A stretch of 64,000 nucleotides of DNA from contig NW_006495648.1 in the NCBI RefSeq assembly GCF_000471905.2, forward strand, positions 952,053 through 1,016,052. The letters are read 5' to 3'. This stretch comes from Amborella trichopoda. Its lineage: Eukaryota > Streptophyta > Magnoliopsida > Amborellales > Amborellaceae. The notes beneath the pieces were generated by a model that saw only the letters and a program-made list of their open reading frames with translations, was not told the origin of the DNA and made no database searches. This document shows positions 10,621-21,695 of this stretch, piece after piece. The translations under genes were made by a program, and so were the position numbers. Each line of letters starts with the position of its first letter. Within the stretch, counting starts at the first letter, position 1.

Positions 10621-12650
10621 GATCGATTATCTTATTGATCTCTGCTCTGGATGCTGCGGAAGAAGCCATGGTATTCTGCATATGCTCCTTTAGTTCAACC
10701 ACCATTTGAGCCTCTTATTCCTGGGAGGCACTTTTTGATTCGATGGTGTGAATGAACTCTGATAGGTCTTCAGCTAAAGAAGCATCCAAGGCCTTCCTTT
10801 GAATCATCTCCTTCTCCAGATCATCAAATTCGTCCTTCAGCTTCCGCATCTCCATCTTGATTCCTATCATCTTGTTGAAGCATGCTCTCCCCTCCACCTT
10901 TAAAGCGAGTTGATGGGCAACCATAGTAGCCTTCGTCTCTACGTAGGAATCTTTTTCCTCATGACGATGTGAGATTGACGCCTCTAAGGAAGCTACCTTG
11001 TTGCTTTATGCTTCATGATGCAACCTCTCCAGCCTCCAGCTCTCCAATTCATTTAAAGTAGCATCAAAATGAGAGAGGACTTCTAGCGCATTCCCAAAAA
11101 CAGTGGTCACAGTAGCAAATTCCCTAAGTTTGGCTAGTGCCTTGCCTAGCTCAGTGAGAGGCAGCCCCCTTCAACCTTGAAGACCAACACGGAGCATGTC
11201 CGCAATTATGTCAGAAACCCCGTTGAAAATAGGTTGGGATGATATTGCTGGGTCCACCATCATTGAAGGAACTTAGATTTCCAAGGCTGAGCTCGAAGGG
11301 GTGATAGCTAGGTGAGTCCCTGAATCTTCTAGACCAATCGTGATGCTCAAAGCCTTGGGCATCTTAGATTCAGAGGCAGCCTTAGCCTCAACATGCCTGG
11401 TCTCCTCAGCCTCCTCACCTTGGTCTTCACTTGTTGGAGCCACCACTCTGGTCTCAGTGTGCTCTAAAGCAATCCCCTCCCCTTCTCTCTCATTCTCTGC
11501 TATGGCCTCAACAAGTTCAAGGCCAGCATCTCTTTCTTGTTCCCTACTTTCTTGAACTGTCACTTCAGCTTCGACAAGTTCAGGGGTTACCTTTTCCCTT
11601 TAGCCTTCATCTTTTAAGGTCACCACTTCAAGCTCAGCCATGCCTTCTTCCACCTAGTTTGCATCCTCAACAGCCAAAACCTTGGTGACAAAAAGTTCAA
11701 CCCCTTCATCTGCTTGTCCGGTGTACTCTTGGGCAGCAACCTCAAAAGCCTCGCTAACCATATGCCCCTCCTCAAGAAAAATACCGAGGCCTCTGTGATC
11801 CATTACCACAGCCCCTGTCTCAGTCAGGGCAGTAATCTCCTACAGATCAAGGGCTATGATAGTGTTAGGTTCCCTTCCTTGGGTAATAATTGCAGGGCCT
11901 TCAACCTCGTTGATCTCCATTGTAACCGGATCCGATTCGGGGACCACCCTTGGACCTGGAGGCACCATCCCAAGTTTCGAAGTCACTTCTTGATCAAAAG
12001 TAATGATAATAGGCTCAGAGGGGCCGGATTCATCCACCACGGTCTCTGAAGAAGAAGAAAATAATTCGAGAGAGACAGAAGATGGTGGAGAAAGCGCAGA
12101 AGGTGATACCGAGGGAGTAGCTAATGAATCATAGGTAAAAGAGCTACCTCTTGATTCAAAAATTACAGGAATTTTAACACCCTTACGTCTTCGAGCAGGT
12201 CTAACCATTAGAACTGCTGCACGAGTGCCGATAGGGGTGGAGTGTTTCCTTTTCTTCCCTCCTATTCAAGGAGGAGAACCCGCTTCAGAACTCCCTCCTT
12301 GAGAAGGGCCCGCAACAAGTTTACTGTGAGGACCACTCTCGATCAATGCATTCAAGTCTTGGAATGGATGCCCGTCATGACCTAGGACCTTTCGGCCCTC
12401 CTTTCATTCGAAGACAGAACTGAGTTTATCAAAGATGTTCCCAGTCTTTTTCTTCATAGGAAATTACAATGAAGTATCATCAGTTGCTATCCCTTGAGCG
12501 ATCCCAAGAGCCTGCCAATTCCATGAATAGTTCAAGGCAGTAACCTCGCCAAGAGTGGGAGCATTGACAATCCTCCTCTGTCTAATCTCTTGATGCCAAT
12601 TTCCGTTTTCCCCTTTCCAGGGGTGATTAACATCCCAGTATCCCAAGCTG
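10620..12650 (-). pseudogene. PMD ORF, C-terminal half (fossil, antisense to gag)
   Basis: Reading leftward from 12650, the stretch matches 56810-58150 and 42760-44800. It begins near 'NHPWKGENGNW' and 'NAPTLGEV', passes an acidic Ser/Glu/Val-rich stretch ('TSKLGMVPPGP' near 11970) and ends in a coiled coil ('MRKLKDEFDDLEKEM' near 10810-10855). The PMD itself lies outside this piece. It is on the strand opposite to gag-protease in the same element, which is the family plan. It is broken in several places. Confidence 0.7.
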
Positions 12651-14469
12651 GTAAGATAGAGAGCATTTGTGACAATCTCTTTGCTATTTTCAAATGGAAA
12701 GAGGGCCGCAAGGTTGCAGGGTTCGAGACGTTCCTGGTTCAGGACCTGAATGAACTTATAAGGAGCGGTCGGCATAGAACGCTGGCCACCAATTCTTCCA
12801 AATTGGACACCTTAAAGGCTATTATGCCCGAGCAGGTGAAAAGGAAGAAGAGAAAGGGGGCTACTCCTATGAGTCCTTGCACCTCGACTAAGGAGGCATC
12901 CAAGGATTCAAAACGCAAAGGGCATAAGATCTCAATGGTCTGCGAGCCAGAAGATGGTTCCTCGTCTTTGGCTTCTTCAAAGGGCTGCGTGTCTCCACCT
13001 ATTTCTGCCTCGCCCTTCGCTCTTGAGAATTCACCTAAACCTTCTTCTGGCCCTTCAAAGACTTAGGCCGATGCCTCAGATCCCACTGCCTCGATTGAAA
13101 TTTCTTTGGATCGAGAAGTGACGCCCACGGTTGAAGGGGAAGGCCCAGTCCTGATGAAGGTGAACGGGGTTGAGGAGGATGGCCTTGATGATGAGGTGGA
13201 GGCAGAGAGAGCCTCTAGAGCTTGGAGGTTGCTGCGCTAACTAAGGAAAGGGAAACCTCGGTAGAGCTTGTGGAGATAGAGGAGGCTAGAGTCCCAGGGA
13301 CTGATGGGGGATCACCCAAGAAGCAGTAGGTTGCTGCCTCAAGTGATGTAGCTACAGGAGATCCAGAGGTAGGATATCGTCAAGGATCAGGCTTGGAGGA
13401 CCCAGAGGAGGTACCCTTGGCTATCGAAGAGGCAGGCCCTGTGGAGGAGCCTATAGTCGAAGTGGCTCCACCAAAGGACAAGGGCGAAGAAGGAGAGGGA
13501 GAAGGCGTCGAACCTGCCGAGGTGGAGATTGCGGTTCATGAGGAGGGGATACAGGGGAAATCGTTTCCTTGGGAGAGGAGGCTACCATGGTGCAGCCTGA
13601 CACTGAGGTAGTAGTTCCAGGAGAGGAGGTCAGCCTAGCCCCAACTGAGGCTGCGAAGCTTACAGAAGGTGAAGCTATAACACCTGAGCATGAGGGGGTC
13701 GATCTTGAAGGGGTCATGACAGGGGATCTGAGTGAGAGAGCTATTGTTAAGGTAGTAGTGCAGCCTGAGGTTGCCCCTGAATCTGGGGGGCTTGACGCCT
13801 TGATTGCAATGGGGGATCTTCCCTCGTGGTTACACCTACTGTTCTGCCCAGGCCCTCTTTCAGTGGGATACCGAGCATTTTCTTTGAGATGTTGTGAACA
13901 GGCTTCTAGAAGCTGAAGGAGTTGCCTTTCGAAGAGCTTGGAGCGGCGCTCCTGCAATTGAGGGGGATCGCCTTAGGAAGTGTGCTCGAAGCGCTCCCTT
14001 ACTTTGACATCATCGCCAACGAGCTGGAGGGATGGAGGATGAAGGCTCTACAGGCAGAGAAAGCTGCAAAGCGACTAGAGGACTCTCAGTTAGAGTGGTT
14101 GGAGGATTCCTAAAGAAAGAATTTCTAGTTCGTTGAGGCCCAGGTAGGGGAGATAGATGCTACTGTCTCCCTGAAGTCCGCCCTTGTCGAGAAGGCCCTA
14201 ACGCGTAATAACAAGGTGCAGACCCTGAAGGCAAAGATTGCCAAATGAGCATAGGAGCTTGCCAGGTTGGAGGAGATGGCAGCTTGGGAGACCGAAGATA
14301 AGGAACTGGTTCAGAAGCTATTTCACCTTGAGTAATCCTTGGGAGAGCAGCTAGCCCGAGTGGATCATGAGGCTAGGCTGGTGGCCGAATTGAGAGTGGA
14401 CATCGAGCGAGTGAGAGCCTCGGTCGAAGAGTGCAAGGGGAAGGTCCATGAGATCATTGATCGCTTTTG
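12650..14469 (+). pseudogene. PMD ORF, C-terminal half (fossil, plus-strand copy)
   Basis: Starts near 'ICDNLFAIFKWKEGRKVAGF' (12664-12723), which matches 57010-57070 in the longer copy. A Lys/Arg-rich patch follows (12838-12860), then a long acidic, Glu/Ala/Val-rich stretch (13080-13800) and a coiled coil (14030-14430). It ends with 'GKVHEIID' just before 14469. The PMD core is not present here. It is broken in several places. Confidence 0.7.
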
Positions 14470-14620
14470 ACAGCATTTTATTTCTCGTTTATAAAGAAAA
14501 GACACTTGTAATATTCCTTTTGATGAGTGGAATAGTTCTTTTCATTTTCAATGTGATGCAATTTTATTTTATTTTTTACTTCTTTTCATTGCTTTTACCC
14601 TTTCACGGTGTACGACGAAA
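14470..14620. other. Convergence zone between PMD ORF and gag-protease (element C)
   Basis: A/T-rich spacer with 'TTTATAAAGAAAAGACACTT' directly after the PMD end. The same phrase with changes follows the PMD end at 44835. It likely holds the 3' ends of converging transcripts. Confidence 0.45.
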
Positions 14621-16560
14621 AAGAATAGCCCACTCCCTAGCTTGCCTTTTGGTTGTGTGCTATGGCTTCAATGACCTCGAATGAGGGAGCAGTCGCTTTC
14701 ACACCCCTTAGCGTTTGATTAAACAAGGGCTCATAGTTCATGGTTCGCATGATTTGGTGAGCCTATTTGCTGTAAATGCTGCAATCTGGGGAAGCCTTGG
14801 CTTTGATTCTAGGTGCATTGCTTTTGAGCTCGTCATATGTCTTAGTCTTAGGGACAAACTCCTTCAAGTGCTTTGAAGCGATGCGCATAACCTCCAACAG
14901 ATTCTGGAGGCTATGAATCTCACTTCTTGGCTCTGGCATGGGGTCTTGTTCCTGAGAGCTGGAGAGCTGACTATTGTCCACTTATACCTCTTTGGGAGCC
15001 TTTGAGAGGTGTAAGACCTTCTCTAGGCTGCTTGCCATCCCCTTCATGGAGGATGGGATTTGGAGTACCTTCCTTGGTTGTCGGTATGGCAATTCTGCTT
15101 CTAACAGAGCAATGGGAACATGCAGGACCTTTTGCATGTTTTACGTATAGATGACCCTCAGTGCTGGCAGGTTTGCCTCTAGGGCTTCCTTAGTCTCAAG
15201 AATTGCCTCTAGCTCGCCATTTTGTTCTGACGAATTAGAAGTAGCGGAGGAGCTTCGTCTTTTGGGGATGACACCATGACCTTGAAGAGGTGACAAGGTA
15301 TACTTGAGTAGAGAGGAGTCAAAGGGAGGATCTTGCCCTATCTTTCCTCTTCTTTGAACATGTCCGTGATCATTCGCCCTAGATCTTCAACATCATAATG
15401 AGACGAGGGTCATGTCTCTCTCACAGGCTTTGAATCATCATCTGTTGATTTTTTTGGTGCTGGAAGGTCTGCGAAATAGTACTTGGCATCGACATAGTGA
15501 GTCTTGGCTATAGGGAATGGTCTTTGGTCAGCATAGATCGTGTGCTGTCTCCCATCTCCGCTGTACTTGAAGCATTGGTGGAGCGTGAAAGGACCCACCC
15601 CCTGATCATGAAGCAAAGCGCGGCCGAGGAGGACATTGTAAGATGTATCGGTGTCAATTACATGAAACTAAGTGTAATCGTTGAAGTCACCGATCTTGAG
15701 GTGAAGACGCATTATGTCAGTCGCCTTTTCTCCTGATTAGTTGAACCCTTACATGGTGATGTGGGTAGAAGTGAGCTCGTCAGACCCTTATCCCAATCAA
15801 GTGAGGATCCTTCTTGGGATTAGGTTGACTGCTGACCCTCCCAACTGGAGGTCATCTTCGGAAAAGGAGATTGCTAAGCACCCACTTAGGATGGCTGGGT
15901 CAACCTCGATAGGCTCCACTTCAGTCTCGTACACCTCTAAGTTAGAAAGAGCTTGAACCAGAACCATACGATAGTCTCTAAACAACAAGAGGGCATCATA
16001 GATACTTAGGAGGGTAGGAAGCTTTCTCAAGTGCCCAATTATGTCATATTTCACTTTTTCTTCATTTGTCTTCTGTGTTAATGATCTAATCACCGGTGTT
16101 GGTGGTAAGGTAGGCTTGGGAATAGTCTTTGGTTGAATTTTGGTTTGTCACACTGGCTGATTTTGTTGTTCAGCTAGTGCGGTCTAGGTTGATGTGGAGG
16201 CAATAGGTATTTGTATTAGAGATGTAGAAGTTTGACATTTAGGCTTAGGGAAAAGTGAAGTATCAGGAAACTTGAGGACCTTGAGCTTTTGAGGCGTGGG
16301 CTGTAGCTTCTTCCGCCATCTCAGGTTCATTTTCCCCATGCTGGATGGTACTGAGGAGAATCCAGCCGCCTGGGCTAGCATCTCGTTTAGGAGTTTTTGC
16401 TGCGACCTGCTGAGGCTGGTGCCTCTAAGCTCTTTGTTTAGAGCATTGAAGTCTGGCTATTGTCGAGCTACACCGGTGAAAGAAATAGAAGAGGAGGGGG
16501 AGGAAGAAGAATTAGAATGTTTCGGGTAGCTTTTTACGTCGTCGCCGAAATTGGACATGT
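14620..16560 (-). pseudogene. Gag linker, protease and C-terminal segment (fossil, element C)
   Basis: Read leftward: linker ('QPTPQKLKVLKFPDTSLF', near 16250-16300), retropepsin-like part ('NLIPRRILT' near 15797-15825, then 'HQCFKYSGDGRQHTIYA' near 15530-15580) and the coiled-coil tail ('SEIHSLQNLLEVMRIASKH', near 14860-14930). All three match element B in order and spacing. Gag proper, including the zinc knuckle, is missing. It is broken in many places. Confidence 0.75.
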
Positions 16561-16609
16561 GCAAAGGATATTTTAGGTCATGTTGCGGCTCTAACCATTG
16601 GGGGTGCTT

Positions 16610-16785
16610 TTACATGGACGACGATGGGTTCCGCTGTCCATGATAGGAGAGAGAGAGAGTAAGAGAGAACATAGACAGCAATGGGTTCTACCGTCCATGA
16701 TAGAGGAGAGAGAATAAGAGGGAACATAGATGGCCATGAGTTTCACTATCCATGACAGGGGGAATGAAACAGGAGAGAGAAAATA
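16610..16785 (-). repeat. Hairpin-repeat array in LTR L3
   Basis: Three units of about 60-65 bp: 'ACATGGACGACGATGGG', 'ACATAGACAGCAATGGG' and 'ACATAGATGGCCATGAG', each followed by 'GTCCATGA' or 'ATCCATGA' and a GAGAGA-rich spacer. It is the reverse complement of the array type at 4330-4570. Confidence 0.6.
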
Positions 16786-17039
16786 AGCATTAGTGTGTGT
16801 GCAGAAGAGACTCAGGCACGACCCGGCCCGCCACTTTGGAAAGGGCCCGGTTCTGTGCCTTTGTCAGAGGATAGGGAAAGAAATGTCGTGCACGATGATG
16901 GCATCGCCATGCACAACAAGGGGAAGAAGGAACTCAGATAGAGGCCTGGCCGGCCACTCAGGTTAAGGCTCGGCTCACGGGCATATTCTAGGAGAAGGAG
17001 GATGTCATGCACGACGATGAGCACCACCGTGTATAAATG

Positions 17040-17575
17040 AGGAGGAGAGAGAAAGGAAAGAATAGAGAGAGAAAATGAATGACAAAGAGAAAAGGAGAGA
17101 CAAAAGAGAGAGAAAGAGAGGGAAGAGAGGAAAGTGCAGAAAGAGATCAGGAAAGAGAGCATAGAAAGAAGAAGGAAAGTAGAGAGAGAAAGAAAGAGAA
17201 GATTAGAAAAAAGAGAAGAAATTTAGGAAATAGGGGGAATGAGAGAGGAAAGAGAGTAGAGATAAAAGAGGAAAGAAGGGAAAGAGAGACATGCCTGGCG
17301 GTGCCTAATGCCGTGTATGTTGAGAGAGAATAGAGGGGCAAAAATAGAAAGAGAGAGAAAGATAAACAAAGAGAGAGACATGCATGGCGATGCTCACTGT
17401 TGTGCATGTTTGAGGTAGAGAAGAGAGAGACAGAGAGAAAAATATGAGGAGAGAGAAAAAAAGAAGAGAAGAGAGAAAGAAAGGAGAAGAGAGAAAGAAA
17501 GAAGAGAGAAAGAGAGAAGAAGAATAAGAGAGAAAGAAAGAAGAGAAGAGAGGAGGAGAGAGAATTACCTTAACC
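17040..17575 (-). repeat. GA-rich tract of LTR L3 with embedded palindromic units
   Basis: Long AGAGAAAGAG-type simple sequence. Two units interrupt it: 'ACATGCCTGGCGGTGCC' to 17318, and 'ACATGCATGGCGATGC' to 'TGCATGT' at 17380-17411, with mirrored ends. Seen in element sense it is a polypyrimidine tract. ORFs across it are low-complexity artefacts. Confidence 0.75.
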
Positions 17576-18664
17576 TAGAGGTATCAGACCTTTTCTTCTC
17601 TCTCCTCTCTCTCTCACCAAGATGTGCCACAATCTCAAGACTAAAACTCTTAATTGTTATTCATGAAGTTGAAGCCATTTACAATGAGACATAACATGTA
17701 TTTGTAGAGTTGGGCCCAAAACATGGGTGGATGCCCAAAACTTACCCTAATTACTAAAAAATACAATTTGTTTGAATTAAAATAAAATCTAAAAATGGGT
17801 GTAAAATTACGATTTTACCCTTGCTCAACAATACACGAATTTTCAAAACAGTCCCTACTACAACAATGGAACATGTTCGATTTTCTTAAGATGATTCGGG
17901 ATTTCTCCAGCACCCGTATGGCCAAAAGATGATTACTTTCTTGTTGGGCACGACATGACGATTGATTTGATACTAACTTCGAGCCATGGATCGTGCTTTT
18001 GGAGTATGATCACGCGATGCAAAATTTGGAAGAAACTTACAAAATTTCGGATCCAAATTGTGCTCGTTTCTTGGCATATCATCACAATTTATTCGTTGAA
18101 TTGCGATGAGCTCACTGTCACGATCATTTTGCAACAAACGCAGCTCGATTTCGTGCCTAAACAAAGATTTTACAATTTCAAGTTTTTTGCCCGAATTTGG
18201 ATTCTGGTGGCCAGAATTTTGCAGCAAATTTAACAACTTTGTACACTAAATCTAACTGTTCATCACATGCGGGGTTCAGATCAGACATAGCCCTGAACCT
18301 TATGCATGCAATACCACTAGTTTTGCGTCGATCGAGTATGCGCGCTGTGATATGGCCGCTCTAGCGGCTCATGCTACTGCTGATTTTCTGCAACTGTTGT
18401 TCTCGAATCGTCATTTTCTCTCTAGATTTTATCCCTTCTCGGGTGTCATCACAGGACGTGCCACATATCAATACGCTCCTCTTGACGAGACGAGCACGCG
18501 TGCAAAATTTGAGTGCGACCCGACTAGTAACGAGGGAGATATGAGTCCCGAAAGTTACTGGTCATGACTGTGAATACCAGTCCCCTTTAATGGACACTGG
18601 CGCAGGGAGGGCACACGAGAATAGCACGTGGCCTACCCTTTTTCGGTCTTTTACCCATAACTTT

Positions 18665-19115
18665 GTCTTTGTCAAGCCCTGGCTGATTTCTTGGCAGCAC
18701 ACCCCGTACCGACAGAATCTCCCCTGTGAAGTGACCTCCCTATGAGGAAGTGTTTTGCACTGCATCATTTTGTAATTGGAAGATGTACTTTGATGGAGCC
18801 TTTCAGTGTGGTGCTGAAATAATACTCTTGACCCGCTAGATGGCGTCATTCCCTTGTCCTTCTCCCTCGCAAAAGCTGACTCGCACAATGAGGCTGAGTA
18901 TCTGGCCCTCATAATAGGGCTTGAAGTCACCTTAGATCTAGAACTGGTAATATGGCAACTCAAAGGGATATATGATGTGAGGAAAGACAATCTCAAGCCC
19001 ATCATGACACTATGAAAACTTTGATGGAAAACCTCGATGATTTTTCTTTAGGGCACATCCCTAGAAGGTTAAATTCCCAGGCCGATGCCCTTACCAAACT
19101 CCGTGCCACTATTTA
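18665..19115 (+). pseudogene. Second (archaeal-type) RNase H domain (fossil)
   Basis: Motifs in order: 'ALADFLAAHPVP' linker, 'MYFDGA' (18783-18800, first catalytic Asp), 'DSHNEAEYLALI' (about 18878-18913, catalytic Glu region) and 'IPRRLNSQADALTKL' (19056-19100). An additional RNase H placed between pol and integrase is diagnostic of the Tat lineage. The domain would remove RNA from RNA-DNA hybrids during reverse transcription. It is broken. Confidence 0.8.
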
Positions 19116-19119
19116 AATC

Positions 19120-20613
19120 TCGTTGAAGGAACCCACGCCTATATGGGTAGCAGAGTGGAGGTACATTGAGCTGGTTAGAGAGTTAGATGGGGATGATGAA
19201 AGGATTATTTTCCTAGAATGCCCTCCTTATCCCATTGAGGCCCTTATCACTGTTAAGGATTCTCTCGAAGCTGAAAAGAAGATGAAGCAAGACCAAGGCA
19301 ATAAGTCTAAAAGACAAGAGGAGGAGATCTTTGATCCAATATGTGCCGATATTGAACAAGCTGAGGATTGGAGGGAACCAATAATCTACTTCCTTAAACA
19401 CGGACGGCTACCAGACGATCGCAATGAGTATACGAAGAATGTCCATAAAATACACTCTTTTGGACGACTATGCTCTCTTCCGACGATCCTTTGATGGCAT
19501 CCTCCTCCGATGCCTCGATACAAAAGAGCAAAGTGAGTCCTAGAAGAAGTACGTGTCAGGTTCTATGGCCTTCATCAGACTGGTCTTAAGCTCTATGAAC
19601 AGATACACAGGTTTGGGGTATTACTGGCCATCAATTGTTATAGATTCATTGTCCTATGCCAAAAGGTGCCAAGTGTGTCAGATACATTCAAACCTCATTC
19701 ACCAGCCACCAGAGCCTCTCCATCCTACAGTCATGTCTTGACCTTTCCCACAATGGGGTATGGACATTGTCGGACCCATCGACCCTCCCTCAGCATTGGG
19801 CCATACTTTTATCTAAGCCGTTAAGGATTACTTAGCCAAATGGGCTAAAGCGATCCCACTCAAACATGTCCCCTGAGAATCAGTAGCCAACTTTGTGCGA
19901 CACCACATTTTTTACCGATTCGGTGTGCCTGACCAGATCATATCAGACAATGGACCCTAGTTCAGGAGCCAGCACATTGACCACTTGGCTAACCAATTTG
20001 GCTTTGAGTGGAAGTACTCTACTATGTACCATCCTCTGACACATGGTTTAGCCGAAGCCGTCAACAAGACCCTTTACAGTGTTCTGAGAAAATCAGTGTC
20101 AAAAGCAAGGAAATATTGGCATGAGAAGCTTCTTGAAGCTTTATGGGTTTATCACACCACAACTCGGAGTGCCACCGATTCTACTCCCTATTATTTAGTT
20201 TATGAGAGTGAAGCGACACTACCCCTTGAAATCCAACTTCCATCGCTTCGTATCGTCGTACATCATGATATGACAGATGATGAACAGGTCAAGTTACATT
20301 ATCAAGAATTAGATGAACTTGATAAGAAGAGACTAGAAGCTCAGCAGAACCTTGAGCTACACCAGGGGAGGATGAAGAGGGCTTTTGACAAGTCAGTCAA
20401 AGTCTGTTCATTCTCTAGTGGTGACTTGGTTCTAGCAGTAAAAAGGCCGATCGTCATGCATGGGCGATGTAAAGGATAATTTGAACCAAAGTGGGAGGGC
20501 CCTTATGTAATAAAAACGGTGTCCCCAAATGGAGCCTATATATTGACTCATTCTGACGGGAAGGATGTGATAACCCCTATCAACAGACGTTACCTAAAAA
20601 GGTATTATCCGTA
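19120..20613 (+). pseudogene. Integrase (fossil)
   Basis: Zinc-binding N-terminal part with 'GYYWPSI' and 'CQVCQ' (19616-19683). The catalytic core has 'WGMDIVGPI' (about 19756-19782), 'SDNGP' (about 19946-19960) and 'GLAEAVNKTL' (20045-20074), which are the usual D, D and E positions. C-terminal tail: 'GDLVLAVKRP' (20419-20448), 'PKWEGPYVIKTV', 'INRRYLKRYYP' (ending at 20613). Family knowledge: it joins element DNA to the chromosome. The length (about 490 codons) is normal for Tat. It is broken at several places. Confidence 0.85.
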
Positions 20614-20842
20614 ACTCTTACGGTCTCGAAGGTAAGACCTTAAACATACCGTCAAGTCTTGGTGTATGACTCTAAACACACACCACTCTTACAGTCTCGA
20701 ATGTAAGACCTTAAACATACTTTCAATTCTTGGTGTATCACTCTAAACACACACCACTCTTACAGTCTCAAAGGTAAGATGTTAAAGATACCATTAAGTC
20801 TTAGTGTATGACTCTAAACACACATCACTCTTACAGTCTCGA
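20614..20842 (+). repeat. 71-bp tandem repeat in the 3' untranslated region of element D
   Basis: Unit starts at 'ACTCTTACGGTCTCGAA'; successive starts at 20614, 20685, 20756 and 20827 give an exact 71-bp period with three full units and a partial fourth. It begins immediately at the integrase stop. Tandem repeats in this position are known for plant Tat elements and can seed satellites. Confidence 0.95.
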
Positions 20843-20849
20843 AGGAAGA

Positions 20850-21013
20850 GGGAGTGTGGTAGGTTTACTACATTCAAAAAAAGCAGAAGATGCATAGGAG
20901 ACAATTAATGCAAACGAGCAAAATTTTTCATTAAAAGAAGCTACAAGTTACATATACAACTTGTGTCATTACAACTGAGAAATCTCAAAAATTCAACCCA
21001 GCGAAATGCGAGG
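20850..21013 (+). other. A/T-rich stretch after the 71-bp array
   Basis: Contains 'AAAATTTTTCATTAAAAGAAG' (around 20920-20941), which on the opposite strand resembles the poly(A)-region sequence behind the PMD ORF at 10530 and 44870. It may be the start of an antisense gene region of the autonomous element, but no coding remains can be recognised. Confidence 0.35.
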
Positions 21014-21185
21014 GGGTCTCAGCTTGCTCTTTCATCTAAGGAAAAGAGAAGAAGTTAATTATCAGTGTTGCTTTTGCATGTAAGGAAAAGAGAAGTAGTT
21101 AATGATCAGCGTTGCTCTTGCATTTGAAACAAAGAGAGCAGTTGATCGCCAGTGTCACTTCGACCTCAGAGGAACAGAGAAGGGT
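21014..21185. repeat. About 44-bp tandem repeat
   Basis: Units containing 'AAGGAAAAGAGAAG', 'GTTAATTATCAG' and 'TGTTGCTTTTGCAT' recur three to four times with 43-44 bp spacing and increasing divergence to the right. The flank to 21400 has an 84-codon ORF with a faint likeness to Ty1/copia gag ('LTYDGYHALFIVNALPQYN'), too weak to call. Confidence 0.6.
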
Positions 21186-21490
21186 TTTAGATCGAGTATA
21201 TCAGACATACAAAGTAGACTTCTCTGGCAAGGAATTAACCTATGATGGGTATCATGCCCTGTTCATAGTAAATGCCCTTCCACAGTACAACATGGAGTTC
21301 ACAATTGTTCTTGAGGACTTGACTTCCAACAGACTCTGCAAGCCAGACATGAACCCCCCCAACTAAGTTATCGCTAATAAAGTTGCCAATTTCAAAGTCC
21401 CCGACCCTCATAAAGTTCTTTATCGAGGGAATGCTCTTAGAAAGTCTTGCCAGCGGACATGGGCACTTCCCCTTGACGGTCCAAGCTACC

Positions 21491-21695
21491 GAGCACGCTA
21501 AGTTCACTGCCAAGCACGTTAAGCTACCGTGCGTCTTCACTACCAAGCACGCTAAGCTGCCGTGCGTGTTCACTGTCGAGCATGTGAAGCTGTCGTGCAT
21601 GCTCATTGTTGATCATGCTAAGCAACCGCACATGTTCATTGCCAAGCATGTTAAGCTGTCGTGCATGTTCGTTGCTGAGCACTGTAATTGCTAGG
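21491..21695 (+). repeat. 33-bp tandem repeat (five units plus partials)
   Basis: Units start at 21512, 21545, 21578, 21611 and 21644, each beginning AAGCAYGYTAAGCT or a variant and ending in TTCAYTGYC. As 33 is a multiple of three, both strands stay open: 11-residue repeats 'KHAKLPCVFTT' forward and 'EHARQLHMLDS' in reverse. I read the ORFs as consequences of the period. Confidence 0.9.

Larger units (their letters stand above)
5483..12650 (+). mobile_element. Internal region of element B (Tat-like, non-autonomous, broken)
   Basis: Order: PBS, leader, gag, linker, protease, a C-terminal coiled-coil segment, then on the opposite strand the C-terminal half of the PMD ORF. No reverse transcriptase, RNase H or integrase lies in between. 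The element stops at about 12650, where it meets an inverted copy, and has no 3' LTR. It is broken many times. The same plan recurs at 12650-16560 and 41370-48869. Confidence 0.75.
12650..16560 (-). mobile_element. Internal region of element C (Tat-like, inverted relative to B)
   Basis: The gag-protease part (14620-16560) reads on the minus strand and the PMD C-terminal half (12650-14469) on the plus strand, a mirror of element B. The two elements meet tail to tail at about 12650 and both lack a 3' LTR. The gag N-terminal part is missing; the region jumps at about 16600 into an LTR. It is broken many times. Confidence 0.7.
16600..18662 (-). mobile_element. LTR copy L3 (minus orientation, truncated)
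   Basis: From right to left it holds the block with 'CATGGGTGGATG' and 'AAAACAGTCCCTGCT'-type phrases (17700-18660), a 'TTACCTTAACCTAGAGGTATC' boundary (17567), a GA-rich tract and hairpin repeats. The same order is found at 36075-38400, 49240-51500 and 58780-61030. Its conserved 3' end (TGGTTAGGTGCC) is missing on the left. On the right it is cut at about 18662 by an RNase H-integrase piece. Confidence 0.7.
18665..21010 (+). mobile_element. RNase H-integrase piece of an autonomous Tat element (element D, broken)
   Basis: Begins abruptly inside the linker before the second RNase H ('QALADFLAAHPVP', 18669-18707), directly joined to LTR L3. It continues through the plant Tat-type second RNase H, integrase with its C-terminal tail, a 71-bp tandem array and an A/T-rich stretch like the PMD 3' flank. 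Reverse transcriptase, gag and LTRs of this element are absent. It is broken, perhaps half a dozen breaks. Confidence 0.8.

Noticed and set aside
13451-13957. Minus-strand ORF of 168 codons rich in Ser, Pro and Thr
   Set aside because: It is the mirror of the acidic GAG/GAA-rich stretch of the PMD ORF on the plus strand, where repeats of GAG give open frames on both strands.
17079-17407. Arg/Glu-rich and Ser/Phe-rich ORFs in the GA-rich tract
   Set aside because: Simple GA repeats yield long open frames on both strands; no gene evidence.
21112-21366. Possible Ty1/copia gag piece ('ALFIVNALPQYN')
   Set aside because: The likeness is limited to one short stretch without zinc knuckle or neighbouring copia genes, so I do not call it.
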